Origin: Mariniflexile litorale
Lineage (GTDB): Bacteria; Bacteroidota; Bacteroidia; Flavobacteriales; Flavobacteriaceae
Assembly (NCBI RefSeq): GCF_031128465.2
Contig: NZ_CP155618.1
Span: 4,454,501 to 4,518,500, forward strand
Direction: 5' to 3'
Length of the DNA stretch: 64,000 nt
The first letter of the stretch is position 1. Each line of letters begins with the position of its first letter. The notes beneath the pieces were generated by a model, which saw only the letters and a program-made list of their open reading frames with translations, was not told the DNA's origin and did not search any database. Position numbers and translations under genes: made by a program. Of this stretch, positions 53,712-64,000 are shown in pieces.

Positions 53712-54047
53712 TTACTCCTGATTATCTTCCTCTGTATTTCTAAAATATATTTTATCTGTTAACCATTCTTGAACAGCTAAAGCATGTGGTTTTGGCAATT
53801 TTTCGTAAAATTTAGAAACCTCAATTTGCTCTTTATTTTCAAAGATCTCTTCTAAACTGTCGTTATAAGTAGCAAATTCTTCTAACTTATCGATAAGTTC
53901 TTTTTTAATCTCTGTGTTAATCTGTTCAGCACGTCTTGCGATGATTGAAATTGACTCGTAAATATTTTCTGTTGGTTCGTCAATTTGATTTCTGTCGTAC
54001 GTGATGGTGTTAACAGGTGCATTGGTTTTCTTTAAATCCATTGTCAT
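53712..54047 (-). CDS. rpoZ: RNA polymerase omega subunit (Rpb6-like)
   Basis: The 111-residue acidic protein matches the Bacteroidota omega subunit, which is divergent from the proteobacterial one: ENIYESISIIARRAEQINTEIK carries the conserved RA-Q-I core, and the C-terminal part KPHALAVQEWLTDKIYF is group-specific. It lies 6 bp after bamD on the same strand. Met3 is an equally good start. Confidence 0.9.
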   Translation of the reverse strand: MTMDLKKTNAPVNTITYDRNQIDEPTENIYESISIIARRAEQINTEIKKELIDKLEEFATYNDSLEEIFENKEQIEVSKFYEKLPKPHALAVQEWLTDKIYFRNTEEDNQE

Positions 54048-54053
54048 TGTTAT

Positions 54054-54881
54054 TTAACTTTTAGTGCTATATTTTTGTAATTGTTCATTTAATTCTAAAG
54101 CCATTTTGTCAACTTCTTCTGTATGCTTAGAATTAGCATATGCTTTTTTAAATGAATCATGATATTCTTTGGCTTGTTCCAAACGGGTTTTCTTTAAAGG
54201 AACAATACCGGTTAGTGTCTTTTTGTATTCCACACTATTAACCGCTAATTTATAAGCAGAATCAAATCTTAAAAACAAAGCTTCTTCACGCAATGTAGAA
54301 CCAGGAAAATCGAACATAAAATTATCAAACGACTTCACAGACGCTGGGTAATCAGAGATTGTATTGTATTGTTTAGCGATACTAAATGCTTTCTTTTCTA
54401 ATTTAAAATCTAACTCATGGACTAATTTATTAGCTTCAGAAAGATATTCAGACTCAGGGAACATATTTATGAAATCTTGAAGTTTCTCTATAGCAGCTTT
54501 AGTTTCTTTTTGGTCTTTAGTATAAGCTGGCGACAACATATAGTAACTCTTTGCTCCTAAAAAAGAGGCTTCTTCTAATTTTTCACTTTTAGGGTAACTG
54601 GATGCAAAACGTTCAAACTGATAACCTGCTGTATAATAATCTTTCATTTTATAAAATGAATTAGAATATAAATACATCAACTTTTCAGCTTGTGGTTTCC
54701 CTCTATAATTAGGTACTATTTGAGCAAACAGTTTATTGGCTTTGGCAAATTTGCCTTCGTTGTATAAATCTTCTCCCAATTTAAACTTGGTAGCAATATC
54801 TTCGTTTTTTAATGCCTTTTGATATTCGCTACAAGAGCTTAAAAATGTGATAGTTATTAATATGTAAAGAAATCTCTTCAT
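54054..54881 (-). CDS. bamD: Outer-membrane assembly lipoprotein BamD
   Basis: The 275-residue lipoprotein has lipobox LSSCS (Cys17). TPR-like helices appear as GEDLYNEGKFAKANKLFAQI, YYTAGYQFERFASSYPKSEK and KLQDFINMFPESEY, the BamD pattern. It works with BamA in folding outer-membrane barrels, which this genome has in number. A -7 element TAATTTTG (54906-54899) precedes it, and rpoZ follows after 6 bp. Confidence 0.93.
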   Translation of the reverse strand: MKRFLYILITITFLSSCSEYQKALKNEDIATKFKLGEDLYNEGKFAKANKLFAQIVPNYRGKPQAEKLMYLYSNSFYKMKDYYTAGYQFERFASSYPKSEKLEEASFLGAKSYYMLSPAYTKDQKETKAAIEKLQDFINMFPESEYLSEANKLVHELDFKLEKKAFSIAKQYNTISDYPASVKSFDNFMFDFPGSTLREEALFLRFDSAYKLAVNSVEYKKTLTGIVPLKKTRLEQAKEYHDSFKKAYANSKHTEEVDKMALELNEQLQKYSTKS

Positions 54882-54898
54882 AGTTTTGAAACAAGATG

Positions 54899-54906
54899 CA
54901 AAATTA
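54899..54906 (-). promoter_or_regulatory. -7 element of the bamD-rpoZ operon
   Basis: Minus-strand TAATTTTG fits TAnnTTTG, 17 bp before the bamD start. Confidence 0.5.
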
Positions 54907-55016
54907 AGTTATTAATATGGATTTTAAAAATATTATTTTACTGCTAAAATAATGGCTTAAATACAGCCATCATCACGATTAAGTAATATTTAACAGATAT
55001 ATATTTAACTGCGACC

Positions 55017-55895
55017 TTAAAAGTGATTTACAAATGATTTAATTTTCTTTTTTAATTCATTTGAAGCTGGCACCAATGGCAATCTAACACTGTCTTTACA
55101 TAACTCTAGAGTTTCAAAAACAGCTTTAATACCTGCTGGATTGTTTTCTTCAAAAATATAACCAATTACATCCATTAATTTATAATGAAGTTTATAAGCT
55201 TCTTTAGCATTTCCTTTTAAGCCTAAACGAATCATTTCTGAAAATTCTTTGGGAAATCCTTGACCTATTACCGAAATAACGCCTGCTCCTCCTGCTAGCA
55301 CAATACCCAAAGCCAAATCGTCATCACCCGAAATAATTAAAAAGTCTTTGGGTTTGTTTTTAATTAACTGAAAATATTGCGAAACATTGTTTCCCGCCTC
55401 TTTAATAGCAATCACATTTTTGAAATCGTTAGCTAGCCTTAAAGTAGTTTCAACTTCCATATTTTTTGAAGTACGACCTGGAACATTGTATAAAATAATA
55501 TCAACAGGTGATGCTTCTGAAATAGCTTTGAAATGCTGATAAATACCCTCTTGAGTTGGTTTACTGTAATATGGAGAAACCGATAGTATCGCATCAAAAT
55601 TAGTTAAATCAGTAGTTTTCACTTCTTCTATAACTTGAGCTGTATTATTTCCTCCAATACCTAAAACCAAAGGAACACGTCCCTTATTAGCTTTAGAAAT
55701 GGTTACTATAACATCTTTCTTTTCTTGTGCTGTTATGGTTGCGCTTTCAGCAGTAGTACCACACACAACAAGATATTCTACCCCATTTTCTATATTGAAA
55801 TTCACAATATTTACTAAGGCATCATGATCTACTGTTAAATCTGATTTAAAAGGTGTAACTAAAGCAACTCCAGTTCCTAGAAACTTACTATTCAT
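55017..55895 (-). CDS. dapA: 4-hydroxy-tetrahydrodipicolinate synthase
   Basis: This 292-residue TIM-barrel aldolase condenses pyruvate and aspartate semialdehyde in lysine and diaminopimelate synthesis. GTTAESATI (Thr pair of the active site), LYNVPGRT with the catalytic Tyr and AIKEAGNNV with the Schiff-base Lys (about residue 163) are present, as is [10 protein letters not shown] near the C-terminus. It overlaps the upstream gene by 8 bp and is followed by a 135-bp gap before bamD. Confidence 0.95.
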   Translation of the reverse strand: MNSKFLGTGVALVTPFKSDLTVDHDALVNIVNFNIENGVEYLVVCGTTAESATITAQEKKDVIVTISKANKGRVPLVLGIGGNNTAQVIEEVKTTDLTNFDAILSVSPYYSKPTQEGIYQHFKAISEASPVDIILYNVPGRTSKNMEVETTLRLANDFKNVIAIKEAGNNVSQYFQLIKNKPKDFLIISGDDDLALGIVLAGGAGVISVIGQGFPKEFSEMIRLGLKGNAKEAYKLHYKLMDVIGYIFEENNPAGIKAVFETLELCKDSVRLPLVPASNELKKKIKSFVNHF

Positions 55896-56415
55896 TCTTA
55901 ATTTTATTTAATATAGTTAGGTATTTAAAAATTTCGTTTTTAAATACGTTAAATTCTGTTAGGCTTGTTTTAATAATAAGGTCATTTAAACGCTCGTCGG
56001 CTTGTAACATCCCCACTTTAAACTGTGCTTTTGATAAGGCTGTAAACAATTTTAATTCTGTAATATCTGCTTCGTAATAACTGATTAAAACATCAAATTT
56101 AGTATCTAAAAAGGTTTGTAATTCGCTGTTTTTAATAAGACCATTCCAAGCAATATCGTCGGGATTATAACAAATATCCCAAGATTTAAGGGTTTCTTTT
56201 TTATTTGAAGAAAACGCTATAATCTTTAACCTATTAGGAAGTACTTTTAAATAAGACGATAGTGTATTAAACTGTTCAAAATCATTAACTTCATCTAAAT
56301 TAAAGATAATCCCTAAACTTTCAACCTTATTATCTGAAACATTTACATAGCGTTCAGATAACAATTTATTGATGCGTTTTTTAATAGATTTTTCTCTAAA
56401 ACCTTTTAAAATCAT
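55888..56415 (-). CDS. Conserved cytoplasmic protein of unknown function (DUF6913-like)
   Basis: The 175-residue protein has no signal peptide. A basic N-terminus ([20 protein letters not shown]) is followed by a domain with strand-like segments [30 protein letters not shown] and [12 protein letters not shown] that looks alpha/beta. It resembles the family I know as DUF6913 in Flavobacteriaceae. It overlaps dapA by 8 bp, so the two are co-transcribed from a -7 element at 56441-56434. Function unknown. Confidence 0.75.
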   Translation of the reverse strand: MILKGFREKSIKKRINKLLSERYVNVSDNKVESLGIIFNLDEVNDFEQFNTLSSYLKVLPNRLKIIAFSSNKKETLKSWDICYNPDDIAWNGLIKNSELQTFLDTKFDVLISYYEADITELKLFTALSKAQFKVGMLQADERLNDLIIKTSLTEFNVFKNEIFKYLTILNKIKNE

Positions 56416-56426
56416 TTATCTTTATA

Positions 56427-56441
56427 CTTTGCGCAAAGGTA
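56427..56441 (-). promoter_or_regulatory. Promoter element inside palindrome CTTTGCGCAAAG
   Basis: Minus-strand TACCTTTG (56441-56434) fits TAnnTTTG for the DUF6913-dapA operon. It shares CTTTGCGCAAAG, a perfect 12-bp palindrome (56427-56438), with an imperfect TATACTTTG pointing right towards the 5'-nucleotidase genes. The two -7 elements are back to back. Confidence 0.45.
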
Positions 56442-56473
56442 ATAAAAGTACATTCAAAAAATCTATTAAAAAT

Positions 56474-57232
56474 ATGAGGTTTACATATTTAATTTATTTG
56501 TTATATATATTACTGGTTTTTAATTGTAAACCTCCTAAAAACTATTTGACTAAAATTGAAGGTAAACAAATTCAAATTACAGATTCATTAGCAATTGACC
56601 CCAATGTTGAAGCCTTCATAAAACCTTATAGAGCACACATTGAAAAAGATTTAGACAGCGTGTTGGCATATGCTGTTAGTAAATACACAAAATCTGATGG
56701 AGAGTTTAATACAGCCATTGGTAATTTTATGGCAGATGCTATTTTTGATGAAGCCAACCCCATTTTTAAAAATAGAACCGGTAATAATATAGATATGGTC
56801 ATTTTAAATCATGGCGGTATTCGTTCTATTATTAATAAAGGAAACATAACTACCCGAACCGCTTTCGAATTAATGCCTTTTGAAAATAGTATCGTTGTTG
56901 TTGCTATGAAAGGCACACAAATAGACAACTTGGTTTCCTATTTAAGTAAAGCACATAAAGCACACCCTATTTCTAAACTTAAAATGACTATTGACAAAAA
57001 ATTTAATGTTGTTGAAGCATCTATTAATGATGAAAAAATTCAATTGAATAAAACCTATTATGTGGCCACCAACGATTATTTATATAATGGTGGTGATAAT
57101 ATGACTTTTTTTAAACCAAACAATGGTCTTTATGTTTTAGATTATAAGATACGAAATGCCCTAATAGATCATTTTAAAAAAGTAGATACTATAAACCCTG
57201 TAAGAGATGAGAGGTTTATACAATTAAAATAA
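56474..57232 (+). CDS. 5'-nucleotidase C-terminal domain lipoprotein
   Basis: The 252-residue lipoprotein has lipobox LVFNC (Cys18). It corresponds to the C-terminal substrate-binding domain of periplasmic 5'-nucleotidase (UshA): NTAIGNFMADAIFDEA, LNHGGIR with the Arg that grips the nucleotide carboxyl/phosphate region, FELMPFENSIVVV and YYVATNDYLYNGGDNM. The metallophosphatase domain is absent and is encoded by the next gene, 4 bp downstream. ATG at 56474 is chosen because it begins the signal peptide; the open frame extends further upstream without one. Confidence 0.88.
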   Translation: MRFTYLIYLLYILLVFNCKPPKNYLTKIEGKQIQITDSLAIDPNVEAFIKPYRAHIEKDLDSVLAYAVSKYTKSDGEFNTAIGNFMADAIFDEANPIFKNRTGNNIDMVILNHGGIRSIINKGNITTRTAFELMPFENSIVVVAMKGTQIDNLVSYLSKAHKAHPISKLKMTIDKKFNVVEASINDEKIQLNKTYYVATNDYLYNGGDNMTFFKPNNGLYVLDYKIRNALIDHFKKVDTINPVRDERFIQLK

Positions 57233-57236
57233 ATAT

Positions 57237-58154
57237 ATGAAACGTAGAGATTTTATTCAGCAAACATCGGCAACAGCTGCTTTGGTAACCATTGGCAGTT
57301 TGGGGCTTCAATCGTTTACAACCAGCTCAAAGATATCTAAAATCACTATTTTACACACAAATGATGTGCATAGCCACATCGATCCTTTTGGCCCCGAAGA
57401 TGGGAGAAATGCGAACAAAGGTGGTATTGCTAGGAGAGCGCGTTTAATTGAATCTATTAGAAACGAAAACCCCAACACACTTTTATTAGATGCTGGTGAT
57501 ATTTTTCAGGGTACCCCCTATTTTAATTATTATGGCGGTGAATTGGAATTTAAACTGATGAGCAAATTAAAATATGATGCAGCCACAGTAGGTAACCACG
57601 ATTTTGACAATGGAATTGATGGTTTATATACCCAATTACCACATGCTCAGTTTCAATTTATTTCTTCAAATTATGATTTTTCGAATACCGTAATGCATAC
57701 GCATGTAAATCCATATAATATCTTTAAAAAAGATGGGATTAAAATTGGCGTTTTTGGATTAGGTATTGAACTAGATGGTTTGGTTGACCCCTCCATGTAC
57801 AAAGAAACAAAGTATTTAGATCCTGTTGAGATAACTCAAGATATGACACGCATTCTAAAGACAGTTGAAAAATGTGATTTGGTAATATGCTTATCACATT
57901 TAGGTTATGATTATAAAACAAATCCCGATAAAATGAGCGATTTAAAACTAGCTGGTTTAACTAAAGATATCGATTTAATTATTGGTGGACATACACACAC
58001 TTTTTTACCCAAGCCAAGTATTGTAAAAAATAAGGAAGGCAAAAACATGTTAGTAAACCAAGTTGGATGCTATGGCATTAATCTTGGTAGAATAGATTTT
58101 TATTTTGATGCAAATAAAAATCTATCTGTAAACGGCACAGCTATTGTTGTTTAA
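57237..58154 (+). CDS. 5'-nucleotidase N-terminal (metallophosphatase) domain protein
   Basis: This 305-residue protein begins with MKRRDFIQQTSATAAL, a twin-arginine-type signal, although the RR is followed by D. The calcineurin-like fold shows HTNDVHSHIDPF, DAGDIFQG, VGNHDFDNG (with the GNHD catalytic dyad) and IIGGHTHTF, all metal ligands intact. With the preceding lipoprotein it rebuilds a complete UshA-like nucleotidase, in the reverse order of the usual single chain. Its end overlaps the convergent membrane-protein gene by 4 bp. Confidence 0.9.
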   Translation: MKRRDFIQQTSATAALVTIGSLGLQSFTTSSKISKITILHTNDVHSHIDPFGPEDGRNANKGGIARRARLIESIRNENPNTLLLDAGDIFQGTPYFNYYGGELEFKLMSKLKYDAATVGNHDFDNGIDGLYTQLPHAQFQFISSNYDFSNTVMHTHVNPYNIFKKDGIKIGVFGLGIELDGLVDPSMYKETKYLDPVEITQDMTRILKTVEKCDLVICLSHLGYDYKTNPDKMSDLKLAGLTKDIDLIIGGHTHTFLPKPSIVKNKEGKNMLVNQVGCYGINLGRIDFYFDANKNLSVNGTAIVV

Positions 58155-58900
58155 GATAAAACAGCATCAGATGAATAATTTTCCAAATGTAGTTGTTTGG
58201 ACTTCTTCTTAGTGAAGTTTAGATTTATAATATATCTAAACATCAAATAAAGCGCTACAGTATAAAATATATTTTGTAATAGTTCGAAACTCCAATTGTA
58301 TAAAAAATATAGATTTATATAATTTAACATAACGGATAATCCAAAAAATATTATTGCAGTTAAAAATAAAACAGACTGTCTTGTTTGCGTGTTTAAATAC
58401 ACTGCAAAAGAAGAAAATCCTAAAATAATTAACATTAAACTTTTAACTCCAAACAACAATACTTCTTTAGGGTTAGGGACAAATGTTTGTAATATACTAT
58501 GAACAATATATAAGAAATATAAAGCAATAGAAAACACCACTATCAAATATACACCTATTAATGTATTAAACTCAAGTATCTTAAATTTAGGACACATCAT
58601 TAACAAATACATATAACTAATTATATAAAGAATACTTGAAGCTTCAATGAGGACTTCTTCTGGAAAAAAGACATAAGCTATATCTCCTAAAAAAGAAAAC
58701 ATTAAAAAAGAGACAAAAGTAAGCCCCAATGTATTATATTTTATAAAAAAGAAAATTAAAAATACAGGAATGCAAAGCGGTATTGCGGTTTTTAAAATCA
58801 ATGCATCTTCTGTAACGGCACCAATAATATTAATAATGATTAATATTATTAAAGCGCAAAGAAACACTTTATTAAACGTAAATTTAAGCCAATTATTCAC
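58151..58900 (-). CDS. Multi-span membrane protein, YhhN-like, paralogue 1
   Basis: The protein is about 249 residues with about eight transmembrane helices (for example FLCALIILIIINIIGAV and LGLTFVSFLMFSFLGDIAYVF). The FLGD motif in the second or third helix and overall layout recall YhhN/TMEM86 (lysoplasmalogenase-like) proteins, but similarity is weak. The start is uncertain: TTG at 58927 would lie inside a -7 element TATATTTG (58932-58925), so GTG at 58900 is preferred. A related gene lies at 59268-59984 on the same strand, and both promoters carry a TTTTATCGA-type motif. Confidence 0.65.
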   Translation of the reverse strand: MNNWLKFTFNKVFLCALIILIIINIIGAVTEDALILKTAIPLCIPVFLIFFFIKYNTLGLTFVSFLMFSFLGDIAYVFFPEEVLIEASSILYIISYMYLLMMCPKFKILEFNTLIGVYLIVVFSIALYFLYIVHSILQTFVPNPKEVLLFGVKSLMLIILGFSSFAVYLNTQTRQSVLFLTAIIFFGLSVMLNYINLYFLYNWSFELLQNIFYTVALYLMFRYIINLNFTKKKSKQLHLENYSSDAVLS

Positions 58901-58924
58901 AGTATTTACATAAGTAGGTTGACG

Positions 58925-58932
58925 CAAATATA
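58925..58932 (-). promoter_or_regulatory. -7 element of membrane-protein paralogue 1
   Basis: Minus-strand TATATTTG fits TAnnTTTG and rules out the TTG at 58927 as start if it is used. Confidence 0.45.
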
Positions 58933-59267
58933 ATAATAAATATTTATTTAATCGATAAAAAAATACTTTTCATCGATTATTTATTGATTATTATGCGTTT
59001 TATCGAATAAATTGAATTTTTTTTAATAAAAAATTACATCGCAAATATCTAACCATATAGCATCCAAACACGCATAATAAAAAACACATATTCAGTTAAT
59101 ATTGAGAATTATTGTAATGTCCGTTTGATGAATACACTTCGTTTTAAGTTTTCACCCATCCATAAAGTGGATTTATTTTTTATAAAGTTAGATTAGAAAC
59201 GTATGGAGGTTATATTTAGTTATCCCAAATTAAAACAGAAGAACTCTGAAGTCTAAAAACATATAAG
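58933..59267. promoter_or_regulatory. Intergenic region with clustered TTTATCGAT-type motifs
   Basis: This A/T-rich gap contains no gene. Near paralogue 1 it has TAATCGATAAAA and CATCGATTA in inverted arrangement (about 58950-58981) and CGTTTTATCGA at 58996-59006. The same 11-mer CGTTTTATCGA recurs at 60049-60059 upstream of paralogue 2. A possible rightward hairpin ATCC/GGAT with a T-rich tail lies near 59158-59180. The rest shows nothing recognisable. Confidence 0.4.
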
Positions 59268-59984
59268 TCAGTCAATTAACACATTCACATCTACCCGTGT
59301 AACTTCGTACTCAATTTTAGATTGCTTATAGAAAAAATAAAAAGCTAACACATATAAAGTTGTAGAAACTACATTCAGCAAGTGCCTTTCTGAAATATAA
59401 GTATAAGCTACCCATATTACTTCACCAAACACAATACATAAAGCACCTAAAAACATATACAAAGACTTCACATTATCTCTATAAAAATAGTTTACCAATG
59501 CTAAAGACAAGAACAATAACATAACAATGTTATATATTAATTCTACATAATATTCATTTGATTTAGCTACAAAGGGGTCTATTATTGCTTGTAAAACGTA
59601 AACAATATATATATTTAAAATAGTTAAAACCACTAAATGAATTTTATAATTTTTCAGCACATGAAATAATGAAAGAGATTTAAAAACCTCAACAATCAGG
59701 AAGATATATGCTAATATATATAAAGAATTACCTATAAAATATTCAGACTTATGCGAAATATAAGACGTTAAGAAAATCATTAAGTCTGATATAGAAAATA
59801 ATATTAAAAAAAGTGTGAAAAATAGAGACTTCTTTTTTATATTTACAAAATACAACAAAGTAACTACTGGTAATATAATTGATTTGAGAGCATTTGCAAT
59901 TTCTTCTTCATTTCTGAATTGATAGATTACCGATAGAATATAAAGTAATAATGATAAAATTACCAAGGCTTTCGACTTGTTCAT
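59268..59984 (-). CDS. Multi-span membrane protein, YhhN-like, paralogue 2
   Basis: The 238-residue protein has about eight membrane helices starting at once after the N-terminus (ALVILSLLLYILSVIY). ALKSIILPVVTLLYF followed by FTLFLILFSISDLMIFL parallels the KTAIPLCIPVFLIFF ... FLGDIAYVF layout of paralogue 1, and both recall YhhN/TMEM86 proteins; here the G of GD is replaced by S. Function unknown. It has its own -7 element and shares an 11-bp upstream motif with paralogue 1. Confidence 0.7.
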   Translation of the reverse strand: MNKSKALVILSLLLYILSVIYQFRNEEEIANALKSIILPVVTLLYFVNIKKKSLFFTLFLILFSISDLMIFLTSYISHKSEYFIGNSLYILAYIFLIVEVFKSLSLFHVLKNYKIHLVVLTILNIYIVYVLQAIIDPFVAKSNEYYVELIYNIVMLLFLSLALVNYFYRDNVKSLYMFLGALCIVFGEVIWVAYTYISERHLLNVVSTTLYVLAFYFFYKQSKIEYEVTRVDVNVLID

Positions 59985-60008
59985 AATAACAATTTATAAT
60001 TAAAAATG

Positions 60009-60059
60009 CAAATATAGTTATATTTCGCAATATGACGTTAAAAAAAGACGTTTTATCGA
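60009..60059 (-). promoter_or_regulatory. Promoter and shared motif of membrane-protein paralogue 2
   Basis: Minus-strand TATATTTG (60016-60009) is the -7 element. CGTTTTATCGA (plus-strand reading, 60049-60059) lies 33 bp further upstream and is identical to the copy at 58996-59006 near paralogue 1. Confidence 0.5.
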
Positions 60060-60071
60060 TATAATTACGAA

Positions 60072-62102
<2,031 letters not shown>

Positions 62103-62122
62103 TTATTTTTAATTCTAAACTG

Positions 62123-63010
62123 TTAATTCTTCACTCCTTTAATCATTCTATCTTTTCTAAATAGATCCTGTTTTAATTCAATGTGACTAAAATGATGTTT
62201 TACTAATAATTGAATCATATCGTTTCCAAGATATTCATTAATCTCAAAAAACAAACTACCGTTTTCAGACAATTTATCAAGAGCAAATCGTGTAATGGCT
62301 TTGTAAAACAATAACGGATCGTCGTCTTTAACAAACAATGCTAAATGAGGTTCGTTATCTAGTACATTCGGTTTCATTTGTTGCTTTTCTTGCTCCCTTA
62401 CATACGGTGGGTTTGAGACAATGATATCAAATTTCAATGTTTCAAATTCCAAATTCCAAATTCCACCTGTCATGGGTTTTTGATCTTCGGTCTTTAAAAT
62501 ATCGGCTTCAATAAATTCAACGTCAACCGCATTCAATTCAGCATTTTTCTTTGCCATTTTCAAAGCTTGTGTACTTACATCTAATGCATAAACTTTTGCG
62601 TTAGGCAATTGTTTTGCTAAAGCAATGGCAATACAGCCACTACCCGTTCCAATATCTAAAATAATTGGGCTTTGGTTTTCAGATACTTGGTGTTGATGAA
62701 TAATCCATTCCACCAATTCTTCTGTTTCGGGTCTTGGTATTAAAGTGTGTTCATTTACTTTAAAAGGTAAACCATAAAATTCGGTTTCACCTAATATATA
62801 TTGTATGGGATGCTGTTTTTTTAATAATTCTAAAGCAATTAAAATCGCATCATAGTTTTCAAACAACATTTGAGGCTCCATAGCCAATTTAATTCTTGAA
62901 ATATGATAATAGGATTCAATCAACATAAAAAAGAAACTGTCCACTTCTTCTTTTCCATATAAAGAATCTAATTCTTCGTGAAATGTGTTTTGTATGTCTT
63001 TTAAACTCAA
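62123..63010 (-). CDS. prmC: Release factor glutamine methyltransferase
   Basis: This 295-residue SAM-dependent enzyme methylates the GGQ glutamine of release factors. A helical N-terminal domain precedes the Rossmann fold with ILDIGTGSGCIAIALA (SAM site) and the diagnostic IVSNPPYV. A segment of about 15 residues around MTGGIWNLEFETL before the NPPY strand looks like an insertion relative to the shortest family members. It follows the GNAT gene by 36 bp, probably in one operon. Confidence 0.95.
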   Translation of the reverse strand: MSLKDIQNTFHEELDSLYGKEEVDSFFFMLIESYYHISRIKLAMEPQMLFENYDAILIALELLKKQHPIQYILGETEFYGLPFKVNEHTLIPRPETEELVEWIIHQHQVSENQSPIILDIGTGSGCIAIALAKQLPNAKVYALDVSTQALKMAKKNAELNAVDVEFIEADILKTEDQKPMTGGIWNLEFETLKFDIIVSNPPYVREQEKQQMKPNVLDNEPHLALFVKDDDPLLFYKAITRFALDKLSENGSLFFEINEYLGNDMIQLLVKHHFSHIELKQDLFRKDRMIKGVKN

Positions 63011-63046
63011 AATTTTTCTTTTAATTCAGTAATCAAAAACTTTTAA

Positions 63047-63538
63047 TTACAAATCTTTTACCATCCAAACACCACACGAAAAATGCCCCGTATTGCCTAA
63101 AGCCCCTTTTAAATGTTTAAAACCGTAACTATCGTAAATATGTATCGCTGCTTTTAATTGGGGTGCCGATTCTAAATAACACTTCTTATATCCCAAATTT
63201 TTGGCTGCTGACAAACATTTCTCAAATAGTAATCTACCATAACCTTTTCCTCTAACCTTTGGGGAAAAATACATTTTTTGAATTTCACACACATTCGCTT
63301 CAAAGTCCTTTAAAGGTTTTACGCCACCGCCGCCCAAAATTTCACCATCTTGTTCAATCACAAAATAAACATCATTATCATTTTGATAGGATTCATACAT
63401 TTGTGGTGTTTCTTCATCAGAATAAGCTGTTCCTTCCAAAGGAATTTTAAATTCATGAAAACATGCCCTAATAATTTGCTCAATTTGAGCATTATCATTA
63501 GGTGCTATTTTCCGAATAACAATAGTATCTTTACTCAT
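63047..63538 (-). CDS. GNAT-family N-acetyltransferase
   Basis: The 163-residue protein has the GNAT fold: an N-terminal strand-helix (IVIRKIAPNDNAQIEQIIR), a central strand with GEILGGGGVKPL, the acetyl-CoA motif VRGKGYGRLLFEKCL (R/Q-x-x-G-x-G/A) and a final YGFKHL segment. The substrate (protein N-terminus, amine or antibiotic-like) cannot be told. It lies upstream of prmC on the same strand and divergent from the lipoprotein gene at the right edge. Confidence 0.88.
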   Translation of the reverse strand: MSKDTIVIRKIAPNDNAQIEQIIRACFHEFKIPLEGTAYSDEETPQMYESYQNDNDVYFVIEQDGEILGGGGVKPLKDFEANVCEIQKMYFSPKVRGKGYGRLLFEKCLSAAKNLGYKKCYLESAPQLKAAIHIYDSYGFKHLKGALGNTGHFSCGVWMVKDL

Positions 63539-63548
63539 TATAAAATGT

Positions 63549-63556
63549 TAATTTTG
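63549..63556 (+). promoter_or_regulatory. -7 element of the LEA-type lipoprotein gene
   Basis: TAATTTTG fits TAnnTTTG, 50 bp before the start codon; no clear -33 box. Confidence 0.35.
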
Positions 63557-63605
63557 TGTCGATGTTTGTCGGGATGAAGATACATTAAATCTGAAAAATC
63601 AGGAA

Positions 63606-64000
63606 ATGAAACGCGTTATAATCTTATCAACAATATTGCTTACTCTTTTTAACTGCTCTGTAAATGAGAAGCCTGAATTTTTAGGTGTTGAAAATATAAA
63701 AATACTTGAATCTACCCCAAAATACGTCATTCTTACTGCTGATGCACTATTTGAAAACCCTAATATTATTGGTGGCGAACTAGAAGTGAACGATATAAAA
63801 GTTTATGTTAATGATAGTGAAATGGCCTCGGTGTCATCTAAAAATTTTGAAGTTCCTGGTGAAAAGAACTTTTCTATACCATTGATAGCCAATGTACCTG
63901 TTGATAGTATTTTTGGAGATGAAAATTTAAGCCATTTAATTGGCACTTTGCTAACTAAAAAAATGACCGTACAATATAAAGGTGTGATTAATTATAAAGT
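63606..64000 (+). CDS. LEA type 2-like lipoprotein, 5' part
   Basis: The frame is open from ATG 63606 to the right edge (131 codons), so the gene is cut by the window. It starts MKRVIILSTILLTLFNC, a signal peptide with lipobox Cys17. The mature part (ENIKILESTPKYVILTADALFENPN, then ELEVNDIKVYVNDSEMASVSS) follows the beta-strand pattern of LEA14/WHy domains, common as periplasmic lipoproteins in Flavobacteriaceae. The role is unknown; stress protection is only a family association. Confidence 0.78.
   Translation, partial: MKRVIILSTILLTLFNCSVNEKPEFLGVENIKILESTPKYVILTADALFENPNIIGGELEVNDIKVYVNDSEMASVSSKNFEVPGEKNFSIPLIANVPVDSIFGDENLSHLIGTLLTKKMTVQYKGVINYK

Noticed and set aside
59158-59180. Hairpin ATCC...GGAT with T-rich tail as terminator of a hidden rightward gene
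   Set aside because: The stem is only four to five pairs and no open frame precedes it; mentioned only as a weak possibility in the gap description.

Overview
The window comes from a low-GC (about one third G+C by eye) member of the Bacteroidota, almost certainly Flavobacteriaceae. The evidence is a SusC/SusD pair, TonB-dependent receptors, a secreted protease with a type IX (T9SS) sorting domain, PorD, the Rpb6-like omega subunit, and recurrent -7 promoter elements of the form TAnnTTTG. No rRNA, tRNA, CRISPR array, insertion sequence or prophage was seen. Nearly all genes look intact.

Region 1 (1-19.5 kb) is a carbohydrate-utilisation locus. A truncated apiosidase-like (DUF4038/GH140-type) hydrolase and a GH105 unsaturated-uronyl hydrolase face a nine-gene leftward operon. 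In transcription order the operon encodes a DeoR regulator, an L-fucose/L-arabinose-isomerase-like enzyme, a two-subunit transketolase, a lipidated sugar-binding protein, a DUF2291 protein, a two-domain sugar ABC ATPase, its permease and an FGGY kinase. Divergent from it lies a SusC/SusD pair followed by a beta-helix surface lipoprotein typical of pectin loci. The set isomerase + FGGY kinase + split transketolase + CUT2-type ABC importer, beside an apiosidase-like enzyme, matches the logic of the transketolase route for D-apiose. The leading hypothesis is therefore a complete apiose module, from polymer (rhamnogalacturonan II, or apiogalacturonan of seagrasses or duckweeds) to central metabolism. 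The substrate is inferred, not shown.

Region 2 (19.7-26.6 kb) is an envelope-sensing cluster. It holds a coiled-coil membrane protein, a LytT-type regulator with its LytS-type kinase, a DUF4907 protein, a six-blade kelch lipoprotein, a fragment of an outer-membrane barrel gene and, divergently, a DUF4270 lipoprotein with an outer-membrane barrel protein.

Region 3 (26.7-41.4 kb) carries guaB, a hypothetical protein, a large TonB-type barrel protein, and a probable metal-uptake operon (DUF4856, imelysin-like protein, HTTM membrane protein, TonB-dependent receptor). An HMG-CoA-lyase-type enzyme and a T9SS-exported M43 metalloprotease follow.

Region 4 (41.4-64 kb) is housekeeping. It includes pyrD, pepT, an OmpR-type two-component system, coaE, a YbbR-domain protein, a glycosyltransferase, fabI, recN, porD, coaBC, rpoZ, bamD, dapA, a 5'-nucleotidase split over two genes, two multi-membrane-span paralogues, ligA, prmC, a GNAT acetyltransferase and the start of an LEA-type lipoprotein gene that runs off the right edge.
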